From: Takakia lepidozioides
Lineage: Eukaryota > Streptophyta > Takakiopsida > Takakiales > Takakiaceae
Length of the DNA stretch: 60,000 nucleotides
Assembly (NCBI GenBank): GCA_030704615.1
Contig: CM060731.1
Coordinates: 61,114,756 to 61,174,755 of the forward strand
Direction: 5' to 3'
The notes below the pieces were generated by a model. It was given only the letters and a program-made list of their open reading frames with translations. It ran no database searches and was not told the origin of the DNA. This document shows, piece after piece, positions 33,417 to 46,014 of the stretch (position 1 is its first letter; each line of letters opens with the position of its first letter). The position numbers and the translations under genes were made by a program.

Positions 33417-36299
33417 TCATCGTGATAGAAAAAGGTGAAAGGTGAAGAAGTACAACTTGAGAACCACACCCAAGCCTAGCTGCACAAGTGCAGAGCACAG
33501 CACAATCAAAAACCATCGTTCACTTGCAGTCTTAATGTGTGTTCGAATGTTGATGGCTAGAAAGGTTGCCGACATTAGTGCTGCTACTCCAATGACCACC
33601 CACCTCATGATGTCCCATGGCACAACTGATAGAAACTGGCAGCCCACAAATGCACAGACAGGTGTCAAAATGGCAACAACTAAATAACAGCACAACTGTC
33701 CCCCTTCCCTAACCCCATTCTATGAATGTACTCGTAAGACATTGTTTGCCGTAGCCTTGTGGCCATAGACCCTGCGCCCAGTTTGGGCGAAACAAAAGTG
33801 AGCAGAAACTACCTTTGCGAGGGGCTCACACCAGTACTGTGACAAAGCCATCTAGAGAGACAGACAAAGGGTGAGCAGAGTCACTAAAAAACGACAAAGC
33901 AAAATGCACCATTAACCATCATGCACCTAAATCATTCCCTTGAACCTCACAAGACACTAAGAGAATTTTAAAACACCATATCTCTCAGCCCTTCAGTCTT
34001 CTGTGGACATTCTCTTGCTTCCATCCTCTGCAGCCCCTTTGCCATGGCCCACATCCCTCTTTCTATGCAATTCACAAACACATTTGTACTGTCAACAGAA
34101 CAAGGAAATCCCCAACAAAGGACCATGGGAAAGTGCTCACCGAGGCTGGGATGAAGACAAACAGAGAGTAGCCATACAAGCACCAGAGCTTTACAAGGCC
34201 TAACACGGCGCCCAAGTACTGGAGAAGGAAGTAGAGGCCCAAGGGTGTCACTCCAACGTAGCCATAAAACATAAATGCTGCCCAGGACACCTTGTTGACA
34301 TCATAGTGCCAGGTATTCCCTCCTCCCCCGTCCTTGCTTTTGTGCGCCAAGTAGGCTGCAAAGTTGCCCAGCGCTGCTGTCACAAACACCAGTGTTGAGC
34401 AGATCCAGAATGGCCCATACCTGCAGTTGAGGTGCCTTCTTCAAGCCAATCCTCCAGAAGCAGGTGGATATACTTCTGAAGGCCAAAAAATACCGTCTTA
34501 CCATTTCAATGCTATAACCTTGGCTAGGGTTGCCAAGACTGAAGGTATTTGAGTTGAAAGGTGAATGATGGAGGAATGCACCCTCAGATTAGAGGTTACC
34601 ACTGTTCACCAACCGACTAGATCATTATTAAGAATGCCAATGCCTTATTTATGCTAAGTTGCAGTGAAGTTCATTTGAACAAGGACTCTGAATTCTATCC
34701 CAAGTCTACCAGTACTAACTAAAACAGGCATATGCTCAAGGCTCACATGTCAGGGTTGTGGCTAGTCTTCTCTATAAAGTCACCCTTGAAAGGGAAAACA
34801 GAGTCTCGAATTCGCTCCAGCACATGGGCAGTGTCCACATTGAAATAGGGGCGGTACGACACCACGTTGAAGAAACCCTGCCACCCTGTTGGTGCTGATG
34901 CTCCAGTGGCCCCTCCTTGACTTCCTGAACTGGGTCTTGAGAACGAATCTGCTCTCCACTCAATCCAATCCCATAAGAGAGTAAGAGAGAGAGAGAGAGA
35001 GAATGTACTCATAAGACGTTGTCTGCCATATCCTTGTGGCCATAGACCCCGTGCCCAGTTTGGGCGGAACAATAGGGAGAGAGAGAGAATGTACTCATAA
35101 GACTTTGTTTGGCGTAGCCTTGTGGCCATAGATCCTGTGCCCAGTTTGGAAGGAAACATAGGGAATAGACACTACCTTTGTAAGGGGCACACTCAAGTTG
35201 TGCGACTTACCTTGAAATAAACAATTGGTTTGGGCTTTCCAGACATCCTCTAGAAAGCCCTTCACACAAGCATCAATCTGCTGTGTGTGAGCAGCCCAAA
35301 AGTTAGACCCCAACAGGGCCAGGCTTTAGGCAAAGTAGGTGAACAGAGGTGCAGAAACCATGTTCTTGATGTTCCTGAAGAGGATCACTCTCTGGTGAGA
35401 ATACCCTGGACAATGTATCAGAAAATGGATATTGTCTTCAGGTTGCCCGCACAACAGGCAATTACAATCTCCTTTTCCTCTCTTCATCTTTTTATTGTGC
35501 AAAAGTAGAGAGAGAGTATAAACATCTCATGATAAAATTGCAATGACCTCACATACAACACATGGAAAGTTATAGCACATCAGCATACAGCCTTTTCAGG
35601 CACCGTCACAGATTTTGAGTCCTCACCATGGGAGTATGAAGACACATAGCTCATACCCCAATCATGCTCCATTACAGTTGCTTAGAGATTCCTGACTTCT
35701 TAGTGAAAAAGTAGTCAAGAAAACAGATTTATACGGCATACAACTTTGTTCAAGAGGGGGGTGGGTGGGTATTATGTATACTCACCCCATGGAACTGTTG
35801 GTGCCTACTGGCAACCATTGACATAGTCACCTCACCCTAACCACAAGGACAGGAGGGTGAGCTTAGTGACATCATAAACTAACAAACACAAAAAACTGTC
35901 TCAACCCAGATCTGCCTCCATACCTTGAAGGCCAAATATCCAACAATAGTCTCAAGAACATCTTTAGAAGATCAAATCACAAAGCCGTAACCCTCTATTC
36001 AGCAGCTTCTCAGCTCTTCGTCCAATTCTAACCAAGGACATTAACGTCTTATGAGTACATTCTAACCAAGTACATGGACACTCCTCAGAACAAATCTTGG
36101 AGTATTTCAATCCTGTTCTGAGCACTTGATTGGACATAGATCAAGTGTCTGGCAATCAACTGTCCACTGGCACTGTACACGTTAATTTCAGACCCACCCG
36201 AAGTTAAGGATTGCATACCATCCCCATCACGAGGAGGCTGGAATGATCCAGAGACCTTTCCTTGCGTATTGCCTGGAGGGAAGGTTTGTAGGTTCGAAT
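33417..36299 (-). CDS. YIP1-family integral membrane protein (YIPF1-like), 5' exon missing
   Basis: Minus-strand exons 36198-36299, 34747-34951, 34141-34420 and 33417-33635 join in phase and encode about 267 residues to the stop. Readable parts are NLQTFPPGNTQGKVSGSF, WQGFFNVVSYRPYFNVDTAH, YGPFWICSTLVFVTAALGN, DVNKVSWAAFMFYGYVGV, LWCLYGYSLFVFIPAS and VVPWDIMRWVVIGVAALMSA. This is the Yip1 domain with about five membrane spans, the YIPF1/2 type of Golgi/ER trafficking protein. The first exon (start codon and a short N-terminus) was not found upstream. Introns carry fragments of the CT-tailed LINE family in the gene's own orientation, at 33.72-33.85 and 34.99-35.51 kb. Confidence 0.85.
33724..33848 (-). 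mobile_element. 3' fragment of the CT-tailed LINE
   Basis: ATGTACTCGTAAGACATTGT and GCCGTAGCCTTGTGGCCATA match the 3' end of the LINE copy in OEP21 intron 3. It lies in the last intron of the YIPF-like gene and lacks an adjoining (GA)n tract. Confidence 0.75.
34983..35083 (-). mobile_element. 3' fragment of the CT-tailed LINE (very short)
   Basis: A (GA)n tract is followed by AATGTACTCATAAGACGTTG and about 65 more bases of the LINE 3' end, then another short GA tract where the next copy begins. Two copies therefore sit head to tail inside one intron. Confidence 0.75.
35077..35515 (-). mobile_element. 3' fragment of the CT-tailed LINE
   Basis: About 430 bases of the LINE 3' end, from AATGTACTCATAAGACTTTG on the left to a (GA)n-bordered right end. 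The minus strand encodes [20 protein letters not shown], matching [20 protein letters not shown] of the OEP21-intron copy. GA-rich borders on both sides repeat the pattern of the larger copy. Confidence 0.8.
36043..36063 (+). repeat. Isolated LINE 3'-terminal word within a 34-base direct duplication
   Basis: The terminal word AACGTCTTATGAGTACATTC of the CT-tailed LINE stands alone here. On either side is a 17-base direct repeat (ATTCTAACCAAG then G or T, then ACAT) at 36025-36041 and 36059-36075. A second similar case lies at 38131-38146. These could be extreme 5'-truncated insertions or local duplications. Confidence 0.4.
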
Positions 36300-39172
36300 C
36301 TGCAGCCAGACATTTGAGCGTCAATAATATCAGTATGGAGGGCAAGTAATGAACAGGAAAAGCATCTGAAGAAGGAGAGGCGCAATAGGAGAGACCAAGA
36401 GTTCAGACTCTGCCATTCTTCAGCAGGCTCACAGATTTGGGGCCAATTTTGATGAAGTAACCATACAAGACTTGACAGGACACAGCACATCTTGTTCTAT
36501 CTTCGGATTATCTCCATTTATTGACAAGCTTCTGTCTTTTTTCCCAAATGGCACTTAATCTGCTGGAGAAGGAGAGAGAAAGTACTTCTCCAATCCGGCC
36601 ACAGCATTGGAATTGTCAGTGTATCACAAGGGGGCCTCACACACCCCTGGGAATGAACTAACTCCTGTGTTAAGCTGTTAAATTTCGCCCACTGCCAATG
36701 TTGTATTCATCCAGAAGGGTCACAGTTCCGAGTCTATCTCAAACAACTTCATCAGGGGTACTCAGGTTCTCAACCTTTTAGTTGGCAACTTGACAGCTGT
36801 GACAAGTTCCAACAAAAGGTTACTGCCAGAAAACAACAGCCATATCTGAGAACAAGCATCATACACAACACTTCACATGCAAAACTGGTAGAAACATTCA
36901 ATCCCAATGGAGAACTTGGAACCTCTGCTATGTGGAAAAATTTGAGCACTCTCATATATACCCAAATTGTACTCAATCACTCTGGTTAGAGTTACCGGCG
37001 TATTAACTCCTCAAGCAATCAAAACATTAGAGGGGCCTGGACATGTTCCTGGCTAGCAGTTCTGTACCATTAACACCCCAACTAGGTTTTTACAATTCTG
37101 TGTGCAAGGTATACACCTGCATGACATACATGCATAGCATTGGATGTATGACTACACAACTATGCACGGAGTCATAAATTCCATAGAGCCAGTCATATTA
37201 CCAGTCGCCTCCATGACTGTTGATATGGAATATATTAAGTCATACATGCAGTGTTAGGAAGTCGTAATTGCTACTGTTATATACCCACCACGTGCCATAA
37301 CTTCTCCCTTTCCTTCCACCCACCCAACTCTTCCTCCTCCAAACTATTCTAGGGTGCACACCTGACGCTAACCAACAGACTCGAGAGTGTCACTTAATTG
37401 ATCCAGAGAAAAGCTATAACAACCAGCTAACTAAGAAGAGTCCAGCCAAGCTCACACAAATGATGCGCTGGAGAGACTCAAGAGTTCAACTTGGGAGTCA
37501 CACCAAGATTAAAAAAAATCTGGGGATCTGCAATGAAACGAGAGAAAAAAGGGGAGAGGGAAACAAAATAGAGAAAGAACCTTGGAATTGTAGAACATAA
37601 TCCGGACTTGCTGCAACAAAAATGTCAATATGTGTTCTCCCTCTCCCTGTCCCTCTCTCTACCTAGGTAGCTGTTGACCACTAAATCAGAAGCCTCCACA
37701 CCTAGGTCACGTTTCTCCACATTTTGAAAGGAAGTCTATGTATCCAGATATTGAGACATTGAGCGGTATTTGGAGAGTGGGAAGCTGAATGAATGGCATC
37801 AGGGATTGTGAATCCCTACACATTTAGAAAAGCGGAAATATTACGGTAGAGAGGAAGATGATAGAAGCATGCACACCGGGGGGAGAAGATTTAGAGACTG
37901 AATGCATACCCAATAAGCCTGCACATTGAATAAATGAAATGAAATGATACTTTATAATGTCCGCGAAAAGCTCAAAGAGCTTATGGCACAAGATAGGGTT
38001 TTCCCAGTAGCACCACCAAACAAATAAAGTGAGGGAGAGAGCATGCCGGGAGTGAAGAATAATGCAGGTAGGGAAGACAGCGTAAATTCAACCAGACTCT
38101 CTCTCTCTCTCTCACACACACACACAATGATGAGTACATTCTCCCTCTCACACACAATGATGGTACTTGCAATCACCTGCGCCGGATTAATTTTTCCGTC
38201 ATAAGGAATAAATCATATTTTCTCTCCCTGCCCGTCCTAGTCGCTCGGCACGTCCCTCTTCATCACTATTACTTCAAACCACTTGCAATTCTGAATCGGG
38301 TAAACTCTGGCCTCCCCAGCTTCCAGTTTTACAATTTAGTAAAGTGTCTTCCATCTGTCCTTCTGTATTTTTCTTTCTAGACTCTACTCAATCAAATTGC
38401 GTTCTCGTCTTACTTCATACCACACCGATCTCCACGAGACGGAGCTATGCACTCAGTGAGAACCAATCAGCATCCCTACAGGATGAATGTCGGAAAACGG
38501 AATAGAAGGCTGACATAGGGAGACCGATAAATCCATACACGAATCGGTAGATAGAGAGAGAGACGACAACATACAGGCACAAATCCAGAAACAGAAACAG
38601 ATCCAGAAACAGTTTGATATCCAAGCCTCGCATGTCCGTTCCACATTTCCTTCGATCTGTTCCTCGGGAACCTCTTCTTCCCTCGCCTGAACCAATCAAA
38701 GCACTCCATTCAACAGGGAAATTCTTAGAACCGTCGGATGAGAGAATTGAAAGTGTATCGACTGTCCATCTATAAGGATCGACCGGTTACTAGTCTCCTA
38801 AAATTCCTGTCAAGGAACCCGCCGACGAGATTTGCTAACGTTCCATATAACCACCTCGTGTAGGCTTCGCATTCTTCCGATTGGAGTTGTGACAAAAGGA
38901 TTCGGGAAACAAGTGATGCTACAGATTCATTCAACGCTTTGGAGATAACTCGATCTTCCATAAGTTTTTGAAGAGATTCTCTCGTATGGTTTTAGCCAAC
39001 GAATTCAGATTTGAGTATCGTCCGCTCGATAGAGCAGAGGCGACTGTTTTCCAATGGAAGTGTGGTGTAAACGCAATGATGAAGCACACACCAAACCACC
39101 ATGATGATTTACACAAATCTGTTTCCAGGCTGCCTAAGATATCAGACGCGTTTATGAAAGACGAAAATAACG
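36300..39172. other. Region between the YIPF-like and AFG1-like genes
   Basis: It should contain the missing 5' exon of the YIPF-like gene and the two promoters. CT and CA microsatellites lie near 38096-38155. I found no convincing exon. Confidence 0.35.
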
Positions 39173-42100
39173 ATGGGGCCATGGGGCCGTTGCTATGCTC
39201 TATTATTTTATCACTTTGCTCCCTGTGCTCGCATGCCCCTCAAGTTTCCTTCAGCACTCACCGTCTCGGCTTCGGTTTCTTTTGTACATGTGTACATGGC
39301 TCGGAGGGGGCTTCATGGCGGTGCTCGACTAGAGGACATATCAAAGGGGACATATCCATTGGATGCATACAATCAGTTAGTGAAAGGAGGTGCTATCCGA
39401 TTGGACCAGGGACAGATTGCAGCTTTGCAGCCTCTAGAGCGATTGCATCGGGAGCTTGAAGAGTACGAACGTCCTCCTCCTGGAATTGGTTCAAAGTTAT
39501 TTTCGGCTGTAGGGATGGCGCGACCAAAGGCATGTCCCCAAGGGTATGCTTATTGTTCCTACTCAATTACAAAAGTTCTCTCTCGCGCCAATGTGGGGAT
39601 CCTGGACAATGGTAGGGTAGCTGCCTGGGCTTGTCCAAGTCTGCACACAATTGCTCTCAGAAATCTTACCGAGAACTTCTCCTAGGGACCAAGTTGTCAG
39701 TCCAGTGAAACTTCATACGTCCAGGCTACATCTGCAGTAACATACTAGTACGAGTTGGCGTTATAGATAGTGATCGCTATATAGTGATTCGTCGACATGC
39801 TTTGCAGGGTTTATATTCATGGAGGGGTGGGTACAGGGAAATCGCTTGTAGCGGACATATTTTACCATTGTAGTCCCGTGAAGTCAAAACAGCGAGTTCA
39901 CTTCCATAAGTTCATGCTTGGCGTTCATAAAAGGTTTGTGCTTACCCAATATTCGTTTCAATACTTGCAATAGAAAGGCTTTGAATTAGGTCTGAGTGTA
40001 TGGTTTAAGTGTGTAGTCTGAGTGACGATCTTTCTAAGGAGGGAACACATACTCTAAACTGCAAGGTGATCACAGGCCATTGACCTTCATGATGGACTCA
40101 TAATTGTATGGTATCTCAAATGCAATTGGATTTTTACTTGCACATATATAAGAATATTGCAGGGTCTCTTAAATCATAAACATTTGGTCTAGCCTGTAGA
40201 AGAGAAAGCACATAATAAGGTTATCAATGATTAGGTTTCCGAATTTGAGTGCACGTCTTGCTTTTGTATATATGTTTCTCTTTTCACCTCTCGCTTTTTT
40301 TTTCAGGCAGCCACAGGTCGGTAAAATTGGTAAGTTGGATCGATAAGGGTGAGAGGGGTGTCAGGTTGCATGAGATGCGAATTAAAGAATTTCATCCAAA
40401 GGATAGTGATATTGTTGAAGTACTTGCTCAAGATTTGTTAACATCAGGCTGGCTACTTTGCTTTGACGAATTTCAGGTGCTTAGTGTTTGGGTTTAGACT
40501 TTTTGGTACCTTGGTTTGTAGCTCATGATTATAAACTGAGGTGTAAACTTTATTCTGGCACTCGTAATGTGGTAGTTCATGTGAATCCTAAATGTCGTGG
40601 CTATGCTTAACCATATCAATTATCCTTCACATTATCAATTTGCACTTTGTGGTGTAAATATAATAGTCCCAACAACTAAATTCAATCCCCAAATGGCGTG
40701 CATTAGTCTCATAACCAAGATTGTAATTGGTCAAATGTTGGTACTTGGTTTTGTTGACACATCCATGATTCTTTAGCACATGATAAATCAAACATCATTC
40801 GCATCGAGTTCAAGTATATTAGATCATGAACTTCTACAAATGATGTTTTATATAAGGTCCACTCATAGATGTATTGCCTTTAGCAATCTATGTTGATGAA
40901 GTTGTGTGTGAAGGAAGGTCACCGACATAGCTGATGCCATGATTTTGAAAAGATTACTAGAATATCTCTTCAAAGGTGGAGCGGTCATGGTTGCATCTTC
41001 GAATCGCGCACCATCTGAGGTTTCCTTCAACTATCCTTAGTAAATATTCCACCCCTAAACATTTGTTACTGATCCAAACACATTATTCAAGCTATGTATC
41101 ATAATTTAGTTCCTTCATTGAGGTTCACCATCTAATCTTCCCCGCCTCTATAATCCAAAACTCATAAAGTTTTATGATCCACATTTGGGAGCATGCTTCA
41201 GTACTTTTTATTGTGTTGCCTACAGTTATACAAGAATGGACTTCAGAGAGAATTATTCTTACCATGCATTGAATTGATAAAGGAACGTTGTCAGATCCAT
41301 GCCTTCCGTCCACAGTCACCCGATTATCGTCTCACTGGTGCTCGCCCTCAAGGCTCCAGGTGATTTGTCCTTCAATTTATTGTCCTTGAGCTTAGTGGGA
41401 TAGACTTGGTTAAGGTTTTGATTCCCTTAAAACTCTAAATTTATTCACATGTTATAAAGCCATGACATGATTAACCAGCCTCTCTAAACTACTCCTATCC
41501 ACAGTCACGCAGTTAAATTTTCTCAAATACTATTCTTCTTTTGTCATATCTTTATTGCAGAGATTTTTTTTTTTTTTCCTTTTTTTTTTCCTTTGGTCTC
41601 TTTTCTCTTATATTTGGTTAATGTTGACACGTTAAGTTTGGAGTTTTGCTCTGCACTTTCATGGACACGTAGTGGCCAAGTGCAAATATATCTTAATTGA
41701 CAAAGTTCCTTCAATTGTGGTGTCATGGAAGCGCGTCCTCCATACCCATACACTATGTCTCCTACAATTAGCAATATGAGGCATGACCAATTCCCATCAA
41801 CATTTTTGCAATTTTAATTATGCATTAAATATGTTTATCCCTCAATTTATCACTAACGATAGGGAATGGTTTTAGGTTCATTTAGCAATCCATTCTATTA
41901 GACAATTGTGCATCATTGCTCGATAATTCCATGCAAGCAAGCAATTTAAAGATAATATAGTATGGTGATGTCTAGTGGTGTTGTCTCTATTTACGTATCT
42001 ATCTAGACCTACGATTCTAACTTTTAACCCTAAACGCTTACAATTTTTTAGGCCCGTGGGAATACCCTACTGATTTATGTTTGCTACGTGGGCTAGCCAA

Positions 42101-45100
42101 CTCGCTGGCTGAATACTAATCCACCCATTTTTGCAGATCTGCTTCACTTCTTAAAACTCTAGCCGGCAGAGAATTTACTATTTTGCTACGGCGTAAATTC
42201 CATCACGAAATTCACAATGCCCCGCTCACTTTTTCATTTTTCAATGGGTTGTGAGACCTGCTTGGGAGGGCTACTTGAGAGCTCTTATACTGGCTTGTCG
42301 ACAACACACAATAGTTTCATCCAAGTTCATCCACAAAAATGGCATTGTAGATAAAAATTAATGCAATCCCATGTAGGGTGCGTCGTTGTTTAGGGGTTAA
42401 GAGAGTTGTTGTTAAGGATTCTCAATTTAGATAAATAAGAGTACTTGCAACCATTTCTTAATTACTAAAGTTGCTATGTTGGGGATTTAGTGCTTTGGAC
42501 ACAGTGTGGCACATGCCTCTCAATGAAGCCTCATCATGCAAAATGCAACAAGGCTTTGATGAGCTAGCTGGTGATCGAACAATTGGATCAACCATTTTAA
42601 AAGAAGGCTCTCGGACCATTGTTGGTAAGTACCTAAAGGACATGCTTATATGCCAGTCTTTTCGATGTTGAATTGATGTGCTGAATGAGAGCACCCTAAC
42701 AAGGGGCCCGGGTTTGAAGGGGGGTGTGAGGATTAGAGAGTGGTCCAGGAAGCGGGTGATATAGTAAGCTATACCACGACTTGAATTAGCAACCGTCATG
42801 CAGTAAGGGGGGTAAGAAAAAAGAAGACATGAAGCCGACAACTATTAAATGGGAGAGGGTTTAGGCTGCAAATTGGGTAAGAAGGTGTGGCATGCCGGTT
42901 TCTAAGGCTCACACGTGTTGGCAACCTTCTAGAAGTGTCCCACCGCCCTGAGAGAGTATTTAAACGACCCCCCCCCCCCCCCCCTCCTAGTACTTACTAA
43001 GTTATCACTTACTAGTTAATAAGTGGTGGGCTCTGCAAGCGTAGGGCCCCCAAAAAAAAAACATAAACACGAATCATAGGTATATTAATTAATAGGGACA
43101 GCACACTAAGGTGAATAAGGCCATTTATATAGACTTGCGAGAGCCTTTCATGATGGTCTCCTAAAAAACATGTCTTTCATCACATAATTAGTAAAATAAT
43201 ATTGGCTAGCCCGGCCATGTGTAACTTGTGCATCATCATATTGGTTTGTCGACAAACCAACTCATGTACCAATTTCAAAATCAATATGTTTTTATCACAT
43301 GTGCATGAAAGTAAGCAATGCATAGTCTATATAGTAGTTAGGTGCTTAAAAAAATATTTACTAACTCAATCCTAGTTGAACAAGTCGCATAAGCTAGTAC
43401 GTTATTTAAGATTAAGTCCATGTTGCCCTTATCTTGGCTCCCTCCTCATGCTTTTGATTGTTGAAGAGTTTATTTTGTAGTGCCGAAGGCAGCTGGTGGC
43501 ATTGCCACCTTCACATTCCATGAGCTTTGTGGCACTGCAAAAGGAGCGGCTGACTACCTTGCCATTGCATCCTCGTTTCACACTCTATTTGTTTTCGACA
43601 TTCCTCGTTTGACCCGCTCCCACAGTGAAATGGTACATCTCACACATTGTGTTGCATATAGTTTTGCATATCAACTCTCTATAATGACCTCATAACATCG
43701 CCAATTGGATACATTGTCAATTGTTGACATTGAATAAGTTGTTTGCTATTCTCAAGAGTTTAGAACTCTACACCATTGCACTTATACTGAGAAGAGACAT
43801 TAACCTTCATATCATCCATTTTGACATGTATTGATTCTAAAGTGTTAATATCCACTTAAGACATATTTTTAAAGAGCTGGGAATATTATAAGGGACATGT
43901 ATGTACATGTTTTGGTTGTTTAATTGGTTTGTCACTAAAAGCCTTTTGAGAACGGATGTCATAGTGAGTTTTGGGAATGTGATTGCATTTTAAAATGATT
44001 ATTAATTTGATCCCTGAACTGTAGGTAAGAAGATTCATCACGCTAGTGGATGTGCTATATGAGCAGGTATTATGCCGGTGACAATGCAGTCTGATAAAGC
44101 CATAATAATAGTTTAGACGGAGCTATAATACTTTAGCAAGAAAGAATTTATTTTCTTTGATTTCTAAGTCCATTTTTATAATTAGTCAAGGTTCATGCAA
44201 CTTTAGTCATCTAAAATATGTTACCATCCATCAACGTTGGCCCTTCAATCGTAGATGAAGCTAGCTTTCTTGGTTGAAGTATAGGGGGGTCATGTGATGC
44301 AGACAATTAAATAAAATTTTATGTAATGTTTCGTGCTTGTAGCGAGTGAAGCTGATTGTGAGCGCTGAGACCGAGCCTGGCAATATATATCAACCCAGGT
44401 GTTGACCCTCCGTAAATCTAAATAGTAGATCATACATGCATTTGAAAATATGCGCATTTAGGTCTGAGTTTTGTATTGCAATCTAACATACTAAGGTTTT
44501 ATTATAAGTTGATGTTTCAAATATATCATTCCAACAAAACCTTGCACTCTCAAGTCTCCTTGGAGGACGTGCGTATTTTAAAGAACAATTCTCTCATCTC
44601 TCATAGACAGTGATGTCAAAGAAAACAAGTGAGGTTGCAGGGCAGAAGATGAACAAGTCGCTATTGCTAAAGCTGCGAGTGGTAAAAATAAAGGAGTTGG
44701 CACTACACCATCTCCCTATGTGGAGAAAGATGAGGAGTTTGCATTTGCACGCACTGTGTCACGGTTGAACCATATGCAGACCACTGACTACCTCTCAACC
44801 GCATGGGCTGCCCCAGGCAAGGCCTTCATTTGTCACTTTGAAAGCACTAAATTACAAGAACGAGACTTGCGTCGGTTAGTATTTTTCTGTGTGGTTTTAT
44901 GTGAACCATTTCTGTTTTCTAGACTAATTCACATTACTTGGTGAAGTTACTCCCACGATTCTTTCTTTTGTAAATGGGGATCTCACAGAGTATCATGAGT
45001 GCATTATTATAATAGTATACCAATAAAACATTGTGAAAGTTGACATTTCATTTAATGGTCAACTGTTGAAAATGATATCCTACATATTGTGCTAAGGTTA

Positions 45101-45723
45101 GGGTGTAACTGATGTTTATTATAAATAAGATGTAGTTATATTAACAGAGACAATAATAACCAAAGTAGGGATACGGATTTTTATTTTTTTTGTTGTATAC
45201 ATGACTAACCTATAATTTGGTTGCCACTAAGGGAATGATATCTAGGCTAATGGGTCTAATATGTGTGTAACATATTGAAGGATTTGGGATCGGTACAACC
45301 TTGATTCAGACCAAAAACTTAGTAGGGATGAGCTTCTTTTGATGATGGAGGATCTCACAGAAATCAAATCAGGGCACCGAAATGTTCCTAAGGTGACTTA
45401 AACATGAACATAAACATGACTTAAACATAAGGGGGGGGGACATGAACTTTAGTGCTCTATTATGTCGATATATTAGAGTGTTGAGATTGTTTTCAGAGGC
45501 CCGTAATAGCAATTGTGAGCCCATTTCCTTGTTAATTTGAGCTAATTCGGCTTGCCGCTATTTTTAACTGACCTTTCATCAACTTAGTACATTATTCTTC
45601 CAATTGTAGGAACTCCTAGAAGATATGTACCACAAGCTCGATGCAAATGGCGACGGGATTGTGGTTTGGGAGGAGTTTCGGGATTATTTTCTCCGATATG
45701 GTCTTCATGTTAGAACATTTTAG
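39173..45723 (+). CDS. AFG1-like AAA+ ATPase with C-terminal EF-hand pair
   Basis: Twelve exons with consistent GT-AG phases: 39173-39543, 39808-39933, 40317-40476, 40918-41019, 41226-41359, 42491-42624, 43481-43632, 44025-44066, 44343-44398, 44641-44874, 45281-45392 and 45610-45723. They encode 578 residues. AFG1/LACE1 proteins are mitochondrial inner-membrane AAA+ factors for turnover of respiratory-chain subunits. Seen are Walker A GGVGTGKS (129-136), Walker B LLCFDEFQ (DE at 216-217), the sensor-like SSNRAP, LQRELFLPCIELIKERC, VPKAAGGIATFTFHELCG and RRFITLVDVLYEQ. After EFAFARTVSRLNHMQ the protein continues into two EF-hand loops, NLDSDQKLSRDE (510-521) and DANGDGIVVWEE (552-563). The second is canonical; the first has N at position 1. 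The start is the first ATG of a frame with a basic, hydrophobic N-terminus suitable for import; an upstream exon is not excluded. Intron 6 contains a dispersed repeat. Confidence 0.88.
42672..43115 (-). repeat. Hairpin/TATA dispersed repeat, copy 2 (possible LTR), in AFG1 intron 6
   Basis: Reverse-complement relative of 8838-9170, sharing CTATTAATTAATA, GCAGAGCCCAC, a hairpin with TAGTAAGT, a G-run (a 20-base C-run on the plus strand), a TATA-like box, GGTGGGAC and TTCCTGGACCACTCT. It lies wholly within intron 6, antisense to the gene. Confidence 0.5.
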
Positions 45724-46014
45724 TCCAAAGGTGGGTTCCTCCTATCATTAACTTAAACTGCTTTTCCAGTTGTTGCATTGCTGGCCCGTTATTATGGTGG
45801 GTTTAAGTTGATTCCCAGCCATGCATTTCTCCACTTTCTTCCACAACTCCTCTCCTTCTACTATATTGATTATGCATCTCATTTATTTAACGAGTTTGTG
45901 TTCTATTATGTAACTTCGCATCTCGAGCTCTCCTTGAGATCTGCCAAACTCTAATTTTTCCTTCAATTTATTCACCTCTCTCATTGACCCTGAAGGTTTA
46001 TCTTTCGGTAGGAA

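Noticed and set aside
34072-34160. C-terminal extension of the 34072-34389 minus ORF
   Set aside because: Reading past 34141 enters an intron at a GTGAGC donor; the protein continues in the exon at 33417-33635.
37981-38172. Minus-strand ORF with a Walker-A-like FGGATGKT
   Set aside because: Short ORF in low-complexity CT/CA sequence with no Walker B or family context.
42961-42985. C-run of about 20 bases as a functional site
   Set aside because: Homopolymer within a dispersed repeat; length probably variable or affected by sequencing.
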